Of a DNA stretch of 64,000 bases, positions 57,224 through 64,000 are shown piece after piece. Numbering within the stretch: position 1 is the first letter of the stretch; every line of letters starts with the position of its first letter. A model generated the notes under the pieces. It searched no databases, was not told the origin of the DNA, and saw nothing but the letters and a program-made list of their open reading frames with translations. Made by a program: the position numbers and the translations under genes. The stretch comes from Gonocerus acuteangulatus (taxonomy: Eukaryota; Arthropoda; Insecta; Hemiptera; Coreidae). The stretch spans positions 42,296,835 through 42,360,834 of the forward strand of contig OX328123.1 in assembly GCA_946811695.1 (NCBI GenBank), given 5' to 3'.

Positions 57224-58835
57224 CGCTCTATCTCATTTTCATTCCGACACTTTCCTTATGTCCCTCTTCTAGCAAACACACTAGAAATACAACTGCCCCA
57301 CTCAGATCTCACTTTATTTTTATTTCGCCTCTGTTTCTAGGCCATTACAGGGACCAATAAAAATCCATTGTGGATCAGGATATTTCTTTATTTTATACTG
57401 GCCGTTATCCCACACATTGCATATCCTTTTAGCACACCTTCATGACGGTAAAGGTGCTTCAGACTGACGCGTAAGACTGCTAATGATATAATTTTGGTGG
57501 TCTATAATTCAATTTTCCCATACTTTCACTTTACTGGAGAGTAAAAACAACATAAATCAGTCAATTTAATTAAGCAATATTATTCCTCTAACGCATACAA
57601 TGTGGGAAAAATAAATTGTGACATAAAAAATACAACAAAAATATTTATTATTTACACATATTCTTTCAACATAATTACAATAAAAATTCTATTCTACAAT
57701 AGTGTTTTTAAAAAAAAAAAACCTGTAAATAGAAGGTAATGTTTTCTGATATTCATTATGACATTCACCAAAATTTGCATCGTTCATTACATTAGTTCGT
57801 CTACCATTAAATCATTTTTTTCGAGAAATAAATACACTATTTTCTGCAGAACAGTTCATTCTCATGTAACATTTAATGACTTTTTTTAAATTAAACTATA
57901 TTCAAAATTATAAAAAGAAAACAAAAATATTGAGGTAACAGTAACAGCTACACAAGAGTGGTGAAATATGATATTGGTAGTGTATTATTGAGAATAATAT
58001 ATATTTAAAATGTAAGGTAAATAAAAACAGTCTAAGTAGCCAATTTTGTTTTCAAAATTAAATTGTTTATTTAACAATGGTTTAAATTGATTGAAGAATG
58101 TCTAGTTATCTGATTTACGCGAAACAATAAATATGAACCAAACATAAAAAATGAATGATCCCGTTTATTAAATGTATGTGATATTGATGTATGACTTTCA
58201 TTAATGTTTCGAGAATAATTATTTCCCCATTACTATGTAATGCTGAAATTTATTTTTTATCCTGGTTGTTAAGAAAACATTTGATAGCCCTTATGTTATT
58301 TTAGAATTTAACAGGGCATAAGTGGTTCACATTTTGATACAAACTTGTAATAGATTTTGAACAAAAATTAAAATCAAGAAAAGTAATGAACATTTGTACC
58401 TTTCTAAAGCAAGATGCAAAGATTTCGAATCAAATGGACTAGCAAGGATCATATTATAATTACAGAATCCTAATAAAACTAATAATGAAAAATCCCTTGA
58501 AATAAATGTATTCATAAATAAGAGACATAAGTAATAAAAAAGAAATTACTTGGACGGATCCGACTTAAAAGAAATAAAATAAGTATAAAAGTGTTAAAAT
58601 TACTCCTATGTCTACCTTTTAATTAAGACAAATTAATTTTCTAGAAATGAGAATTTTACTGATTATGTATGTCTCATAGGAAATAATTATAAAATGAAAA
58701 ATTTATACAATATATATTTACAACATTTACAAAATAGTAAAATTTAGATACACTATATACATACAATCTCTCGTAAAAATAAATCTTATTTACAGAAATA
58801 TAGCCCATATCTTGTAATTTAACACTTTCTTCCGC
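57224..58835 (-). other. Probable 3' UTR and flank of a minus-strand host gene
   Basis: AT-rich, without recognised repeats or ORFs. The right part follows the predicted stop codon at 58836-58838. Several AATAAA motifs occur on the minus strand (for example at 57644-57649), so the polyadenylation site cannot be fixed. Confidence 0.4.
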
Positions 58836-58847
58836 CTATAAACATTC
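58836..58847 (-). CDS. Terminal coding exon of a putative host gene (C-terminus Glu-Cys-Leu-stop)
   Basis: On the minus strand a pyrimidine-rich acceptor 'CTTCTCTTTTTTCAG' precedes GAATGTTTATAG. In the phase left by the upstream exon (61934-62055, ending at a codon boundary) it encodes three residues and a stop. Very short coding parts in a terminal exon are common. The link between the two exons is an inference across a 3.1 kb intron. Confidence 0.45.
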   Translation of the reverse strand, partial: ECL

Positions 58848-59166
58848 CTGAAAAAAGAGAAGAGTCTGTTAGGATATAATGACAATGGAACAATGTTTAG
58901 AAAAGAGCAGTCATTCACACAAAGCAAAAATTTAAATAGAATAAGATGTTATATGGAGAGAACCATTAATATTCTGAATAGCAATTTTGATATTGTAAAG
59001 ATTTAATTACCAACTAATAACTGTTAATATTCAATTCAGAAAATATTTTTTAGTACATTACATGTTCATTTTTAAAAATGCATCAATATAAGGGATACCT
59101 TAAACCTAATATCGAGGATATAATATTTATTAATTTAAGATGTAAATGATATATAATGAGCATGAA

Positions 59167-59398
59167 CATATCGTCCCTACCATGTCAAACTATCGATTAT
59201 GAAAAATCTCGTTTTTTAGATTCGAGACTTTGCTCTTGGATTGTGGAAGATACGCCTTGTCCTAAATTGTCGAAACTCTAACCGATATGAAATAAGACCA
59301 TTTTTCAATATATTACTTCGTTAATGTATCGAATATGTTCGTTGGCTAGTCAGCTCCGATTTTCATATTCGATAGTTTGACATGGCATGGAGGATATG
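59167..59398. mobile_element. MITE-like element, family H, with both terminal repeats
   Basis: Ends are inverted repeats of about 36 bp: left CATATCGTCCCTACCATGTC and AAACTATCGATTATGAAAA; right TTTTCATATTCGATAGTTTG and ACATGGCATGGAGGATATG. The interior matches 179-372 of the array unit. No ORF and no clear target duplication. Confidence 0.75.
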
Positions 59399-59519
59399 AT
59401 ACGTCAAATGAAAGAGAAACTGAATCGTTCTGTTTGTTGGCCCCAATGCACTTGTACGCGCACCCTTTCTGTTTTAACTGTTGTCTTTAATAGGAAAGGT
59501 GGAAAATGCTGAACAGATA

Positions 59520-59523
<4 letters not shown>

Positions 59524-59581
<58 letters not shown>
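59524..59581. repeat. T58 homopolymer
   Basis: 58 uninterrupted T. It may be the poly-A tail of a minus-strand retroposon, but I recognise no retroposon body next to it; the length may be an assembly estimate. Confidence 0.85.
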
Positions 59582-59582
<1 letters not shown>

Positions 59583-59967
59583 TAGCCCTAATAAATTATT
59601 TGACGTACGAATAGAGCTCTAAAACCCCGTTATCCGTAATACACGGTAGAGTGAACATCCTACGAGTACTCTACATACGTTTACGTGTAATTCCTATCAG
59701 TAGTGTAACCCGGAAAGCTCTGATAAGAAAAACTAATTTTCTTTTCGACCTCTTCCTTATTCATTCTTTCCCTCCTTTTTTGTTTACATGTTATGAAAAA
59801 AATTAACAGCTTCTGTTGCTTTCCGAGAATAAATGCTTTCAATGATTTATGTCGTACCAATAGAGTAAGGAGTAAATCATTTTGGAGTGAAATACTCTTA
59901 AATAAACAAATAAAAATAAATATTGTGTTTTTCTAATCACAAGATAGGTAAGCATTAGGTAAGCTAG

Positions 59968-60378
59968 GTGGACTCCCTCTGCATTCACGCTATTTTAACG
60001 CCAAAAAAGAAACTCTATTCTAGTTTTTCCGTACCAATCATTCCAAACCACAAATTAAGCTCAATGACACAGTTCAAGCGTGTGATTCTGTGGCATAGGC
60101 CCCGAACATTGGCGGTACCAGACCGGTGTTTGTGTGAGGCGTTAGCGGACCCAAAAGCAAATGGGCGGTGTTATGGCAGCGAAGAAGCGGTCGCGACGTA
60201 CTTATCTAATAAAAATGTGCGCGTTTTTTTTTTAAGGGCAGTAAACTACACAAGTTTAGAATTCTATGTTTCGTTGTATTATTTAATTAATATGTCATAT
60301 TATAAACGCTGTTTATTGTCTGCAGTTACTATGCAGTTATTAATACGTCTACAACGGAAATTAAAAAAGAGTCTTTAA
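59968..60378 (+). CDS. 136-residue ORF of unknown nature
   Basis: The longest unexplained non-repeat ORF in the right part. The middle ('VILWHRPRTLAVPDRCLCE', 'GSEEAVATYLSNKNVR') looks more protein-like and GC-rich than the AT-rich end, which resembles random translation. It lies inside the putative minus-strand intron. It may be a decayed coding fragment or chance. Confidence 0.2.
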   Translation: MDSLCIHAILTPKKKLYSSFSVPIIPNHKLSSMTQFKRVILWHRPRTLAVPDRCLCEALADPKANGRCYGSEEAVATYLSNKNVRVFFLRAVNYTSLEFYVSLYYLINMSYYKRCLLSAVTMQLLIRLQRKLKKSL

Positions 60379-60426
60379 AGTAAATAACTTTTAGACTCTA
60401 TATAGATTCTCTTTTATCACTCGGAA

Positions 60427-60579
60427 ATGTCTGTTGTTCTCCGGGCTCTCTCCGTCCTGAGAGGAAGGGACCTTGATAGATTCTTTCAATTTCGCCTCAA
60501 CGCACTTCTGGCGTTCATCGAGGATGATGTTCCGAAACCCTCCACTGTCTTTCGCACAAGAAAATCCATTTATTTTTAA
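60427..60579 (+). CDS. 50-residue ORF in a GC-richer patch, unknown
   Basis: Begins MSVVLRALSVLRGRDLDRFF and ends in RTRKSIYF. Composition shifts sharply against the AT-rich surroundings, suggesting a fragment of a gene or retrocopy inserted in the intron. No family is recognised. Confidence 0.25.
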   Translation: MSVVLRALSVLRGRDLDRFFQFRLNALLAFIEDDVPKPSTVFRTRKSIYF

Positions 60580-61569
60580 TATGTAAAGAATGTAATTTTT
60601 AATGAATAAATTATAAAGAACATTGGGAACTACCAGTTGGTGGAATATTTACTATCAAATATTGTCACCATGCTGTCAGTAATTAGTTTCGAATGAAATA
60701 TTCTAAATTAATATTTCGTATGAAAAAGAGTAAACATCGTTAGAACTCAGCTACAAACAGATTAGTTAATTGAAAGTTAAAACCAAAGTAATATAAGACT
60801 ACACCGTGAGAATAAACACCCCCTATCATTCTCAGGATATCGAATAACATCTGGTATTTATTCATTGTACAATCCAACTAAATATTCGATTTTATAATTT
60901 ACAGTATTTATGAAAACATTCAATGAATGGATATAAATAAATTAAACAAGTTGGATTTCCTTTTCATGTTATTTAACACATTATTTTGTTAAGTCTACAT
61001 AGATTTCAGTCTCCATGCTGCCACTTTAGATCTCAGAAGTGGTTATTGTCAGATAAAATAATGTAAACATAAAAAAGTAAATAAATAAAATGAAAAAAAA
61101 AAAATCTTCAATAAGTTACGCCACATACAAGTACATTCAAAAAAGTTAATATTTAACGTATTTAATTCCTGAATATTCTGGTTTCCAACTATTTCATGAA
61201 CATTTCTCTAAAATGTTACTTCCTTCAGAGACATCGCAAGTAATTAATAATCAGTACCATTATTTCATGAAAATCGGTACTGTCTGTCTCATTATTCAAA
61301 CTTCTTCAATTTCTATTTTTATTGAAATAACGAAAAATAAAAATGATTTCTTTCTGTTTGACTAGTATAGATTTGTAAATTTAACCAAGGAGAACAAAAT
61401 TCTCAAACATTCTGAGTATTTTAATCAAATATTTCTTTTTTTTATGAAAGTCCTTGACATTCGACTGGTGGCAGAGAAAATTCCTAAATTGTTTATTACG
61501 AAACACTGAGAAAAAACGAAAATTTGAGCATTTTTTACCTTTGAAGTAGCTTTCAAAACATTAGTAGAT

Positions 61570-61743
61570 AGGTGGAGGCACGGTGGCTGTGAGTGTTAAG
61601 GCGTGAGCACGATATCCACTATGGAGTGGTGGCTTTTCGTTGGAAAAAAGAAGAGGCATTAGCCCTATCCTAGCTAGAAAAGAGTGGTAACCTATAGATC
61701 CTAAAATTCTTAGTTAATAATAATGGGCGTTAAAATTTAAATT
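61570..61743 (+). repeat. SINE of the 22059 family with internal deletion
   Basis: Head 'GTTAAGGCGTGAGC', body 'GGTAACCTATAGATCC', tail 'GGGCGTTAAAATTTAAA' as in 22059-22271 reversed. About 26 bp covering most of box B is missing. It is flanked by ATTAGTAGAT at 61560-61569 and 61744-61753, a 10 bp target duplication. Confidence 0.85.
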
Positions 61744-61933
61744 ATTAGTAGATCCAAGACGTTTCAGTCGCATATAAAGGGTACCATGTATATTTAAACA
61801 CTGTTTATTAAATTATCAGAAAAACTTCTTTTCAATTTAAGTAATATTATATAGATATGAAGAGCCAATGTAAATAATAATTGAGTAAAGGAATAAAACT
61901 ACGTATAAATAACAAATGCCCAATAATACACAC

Positions 61934-62055
61934 CTGATGATTTGTGAAGGAGATGATGATGATCATACAGTACATCATCAGGCCTGTGAATGATACGCTT
62001 ATCATGGATGCAGCAGACGCAGCGGAAGATCCCTGCATCGCCTCCGTTCTTTCAC
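61934..62055 (-). CDS. Exon of a putative host surface protein: small-residue stretch plus hydrophobic tail
   Basis: Acceptor TTATTTTCAG (62056 and up) and donor CAG|GTGTGTAT bound a 122-nt exon, clearly less AT-rich than its flanks. It starts with the last two bases of a codon and encodes 40 residues: ERTEAMQGSSAASAASM, then a hydrophobic run SFTGLMMYCMIIIISF, ending TNHQ at a codon boundary. With the next exon the protein would end ...TNHQECL. Small residues followed by about 20 hydrophobic residues at the extreme C-terminus are what GPI-anchor signals look like, so an externally anchored membrane protein (for example of the Ig superfamily) is possible. A single-pass membrane segment is the alternative. 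The family cannot be determined here. Confidence 0.6.
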
Positions 62056-62460
62056 CTGAAAATAACAAACAAGATTATTTATTATATTTTGAATATTTAT
62101 GATTAAATTATAAGTATTCATTTCAGCCGGAATTATATTTTAATGTAATGTATGTAATTAACAACCCAAAAGACGGACATTCAGCGGCCAATATCTTAAA
62201 ATAACCTATCGAAATTAATTTATCATTCTCGAACTAAATTACATGAGTTAAAATAAGCCTAAAAATAACCTGATAAATAATATTTCTCCTTCAACGACAA
62301 GAAATCGACACGTAGGAAAGTTCAAGAACCGATTGGGGGCATCATATCGAAATTAATGCCTAAATCTATTTTGTAGGACATTTATTAAGCTTGGGAATGG
62401 ATGAGGCCAACGAATATTTAGCAACCGTTTACAAGATCCATAAGGAAGTATATGAAATGT

Positions 62461-62510
62461 CCAAACTTACCTTGTATCTGTTGTTAAAACAGATACAAGG
62501 CAGGTTTGGA
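62461..62510. repeat. Hairpin with 22 bp stem next to T51
   Basis: CCAAACTTACCTTGTATCTGTT pairs with AACAGATACAAGGCAGGTTT plus GG, with two mismatches and a short loop. T51 follows at 62514-62564. Confidence 0.9.
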
Positions 62511-62512
62511 TT

Positions 62513-62513
<1 letters not shown>

Positions 62514-62564
<51 letters not shown>
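62514..62564. repeat. T51 homopolymer
   Basis: 51 uninterrupted T, possibly a reversed poly-A tail; adjacent sequence is not recognised as a retroposon. Confidence 0.85.
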
Positions 62565-62566
<2 letters not shown>

Positions 62567-63080
62567 TAATATTTCCTCTAATCCTAACTTTACCACCATT
62601 CACAGATCATAGTTTGGACGAATGTCCACAGTCAGGAATGTCCATCCGTCGTTCAGTGTCGTTAAAACTATAAGTCGAGAATTCTTTTCACTTTTCTCAA
62701 AAACAGTTATAGATAATACACATGAGTGATTTTACCAGGTCACAATTTCTATTATCTAAAAGTGTTCTTAAAAACTTTAAGAAGTGTTGTGCAAACTTTA
62801 AACGAGATGACAGTGTTCCTGTTGACGGATTCTACTGGTTAATGAAGATGAAATTTCTTTTGAGACAAGCATCTAGTACCAAATTTTAACAATGTCGGCT
62901 TACTTTTGTGGAAAAATAGACAATATATGTGCGCATTGCGCCATCACATAGTGGTCCGTTTCGCAGATCTAGGTGGACAAGCTCACAAGATGATTTTAAA
63001 TATTAGCGTAAAGTATTTCATACTCATGTGGAATATTTTATTTAATATTTTTTTATTAATAGCTGAGAAAAATAAGTTAG

Positions 63081-63551
63081 CGGCCACTAAAATTTTTAAA
63101 TAATTTATAAGGTATTTTTCAATAAGCAATAATAAAAATTTTGAAAAAAGCTATTAGGAAGATTTTCTATTTAAAAAAAGTTTTTTTTTTGCAATACCAC
63201 TACGTCATTTTATACGTCGAATATATATAATTTAACGGCTCCACTAAAGTTTTTAAATCATTTATAAGGTATTTTTCATTAAGCAATATCAATTTTGAAA
63301 CAGCTATTAGGAATTTGTTCTATTTAAAAAACTATTTTTTTTAAGCAATAACACCACGTAATTTTAAACGTCTGTATATATAATTTAACAGCTCCACTAA
63401 AGTTTTTAAATCATTTATAAGGTATTTTTCACAAAGCAATAATAAAAATTTTGAAAAAAAAAAAACTATTAGGAGTATGTTCTGTTTAAAAACATTTTTT
63501 TTTTTTTTTGCAATACCACTCAATAATTGTATACGTTTATATTTATAGTTA
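63081..63551. repeat. Tandem repeat, about 155 bp, three copies
   Basis: Copies start at about 63081, 63239 and 63391 with 'CCACTAAAGTTTTTAAATC', continue 'TTTATAAGGTATTTTTCA', 'AGCTATTAGGAA', an A then T run, and 'GCAATACCACTACGT'. A weak fourth start appears near 63552. AT-rich, satellite-like; homopolymer parts vary in length. Confidence 0.88.
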
Positions 63552-63701
63552 CAAGCTAATAAAAATTTAAAAAGTAGAAAGCAGCAATTTTGAAATCGGT
63601 CCACTTAAAATTTAGAATCGGTCAACTGTGCATCGGCGTCATGCGGGTTTTCTCCCAATAAAATGCCGGAACAAATAATAAAACTGATAATTAACACTTA
63701 C

Positions 63702-63724
63702 CCGAAGAAATTTCTCTCAGGAAA
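63702..63724 (-). CDS. Candidate 23-nt microexon upstream of the 61934 exon
   Basis: A strong minus-strand donor CGG|GTAAGTG (63701) and an acceptor-like TTTTCGCTTTAG (63725 and up) enclose 23 nt. In the only phase that fits the next exon it reads FLREISS plus the first base of a glycine codon, giving ...SSGERTEAMQ across the junction without a stop. The donor is convincing; the acceptor is weaker. Confidence 0.3.
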
Positions 63725-64000
63725 CTAAAGCGAAAACCCCCATAATAATAATAATAAATATGTTAATTTTCTTAATCAAGAAATGAGTCGTATGCCCACT
63801 GGTGACGTCATTCAATATTTACTTGTTGACAGCTGTTCTAGAGGTGCTCTATATTTAACAAAGTCCTTCCCCCCTCCCTTCGACTAAACAAACACCGAGA
63901 GTTGGAAGAATATCTTGGAGAGGATTCAAGCATTTGTAAAATAGAGCATGACCTTCTCCCGTCTTTACTCCAGGTTCAGAAACCTATCGTAAATTCCCTT
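63725..64000. other. No gene recognised; one TGACGTCA palindrome
   Basis: Contains (ATA)n near 63742 and TGACGTCA at 63802-63809, a CRE-type octamer. No other promoter evidence. Confidence 0.35.

Larger units (their letters stand above)
58848..61933 (-). other. Putative intron containing repeats
   Basis: Minus-strand donor CAG|GTGTGTATT at 61933 and acceptor TTTTTTCAG at 58848. It contains a MITE, a T58 tract, two short ORFs and a SINE, each listed separately. The rest is AT-rich. Confidence 0.45.
62056..63701 (-). other. Putative upstream intron of the host gene
   Basis: AT-rich DNA with a hairpin, a T51 tract and a three-copy tandem repeat; no other exon is recognised. Confidence 0.35.

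Noticed and set aside
62461..62564. Rho-independent terminator
   Set aside because: The context is eukaryotic; hairpin plus T run is reported as a structure, not as a bacterial terminator.
1..64000. CRISPR arrays, defence islands or other prokaryotic systems
   Set aside because: Composition, retroelements, SINEs and intron-like structure show eukaryotic DNA; no regularly spaced identical short repeats with unique spacers were seen.

Overview
The window is AT-rich eukaryotic DNA, dominated by repeats. Low coding density, long intronless AT-rich stretches, tRNA-derived SINEs, a jockey-type LINE with a PRE_C2HC/zinc-knuckle ORF1, a Ty3/gypsy-type gag (DUF7041-like), Helitron- and Helentron-like non-autonomous elements and many (TA)n tracts point to an arthropod. 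A chelicerate is my guess, with low confidence. There are no prokaryotic operons, CRISPR arrays or rRNA genes.

Layout. Positions 1-48060 form a tandem array of a unit of about 22.4 kb: unit 1 (1-22490), unit 2 (22491-44895) and the first part of unit 3 (44896-48060, where homology stops). By eye, units 1 and 2 differ at about 3 sites in the first 980 bp, and unit 3 differs from unit 1 at about 15. Units 1 and 2 both carry, at the same site, a 7.5 kb nested insertion. It is a gag-bearing but pol-less LTR retrotransposon (minus strand) whose right LTR is split by a 4.2-4.5 kb jockey-like LINE (minus strand). Unit 3 has the intact empty site at 45890-45893, so the insertion postdates the split of unit 3 from the ancestor of units 1 and 2 and predates the unit 1/unit 2 duplication.

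The rest of units 1 and 2 holds, in order: a fragment of a Helentron-like 3' end, a tRNA-derived SINE, a (TA)n tract, two oppositely oriented copies of a 1.6 kb Helentron-like (HINE/DINE-1-like) element, copies of an unnamed dispersed repeat of about 640 bp (family F), a 440 bp Helitron, a foldback-type inverted-repeat element and a SINE with clear target-site duplications. The second Helentron-like copy sits inside an F repeat, and an uninterrupted F copy at 51500-52130 shows the empty site.

From 48061 to 57223 the sequence is a patchwork of older repeats: F copies, SINE pieces, a broken RT fragment, a 350 bp MITE, TA palindromes, a diverged Helentron-like copy holding an 84 bp-armed hairpin, and a small GC-rich island with a TATA box.

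From about 57224 to the end there is probably one host gene on the minus strand. A 122-nt exon (61934-62055) with consensus splice sites encodes small residues followed by a hydrophobic tail, and is phase-compatible with a terminal exon (stop at 58836-58838) and AT-rich 3' UTR. This looks like the C-terminal GPI-anchor signal or membrane tail of a surface protein; the family cannot be told from this window. Its intron contains a MITE, a SINE, a T58 tract and two small ORFs.

I did not find a convincing new protein system. The most notable structures are the tandem array with dated insertions, the asymmetric-TIR/hairpin element family with an empty site, the gag-only LTR element and the foldback element with an intact and a deleted copy.
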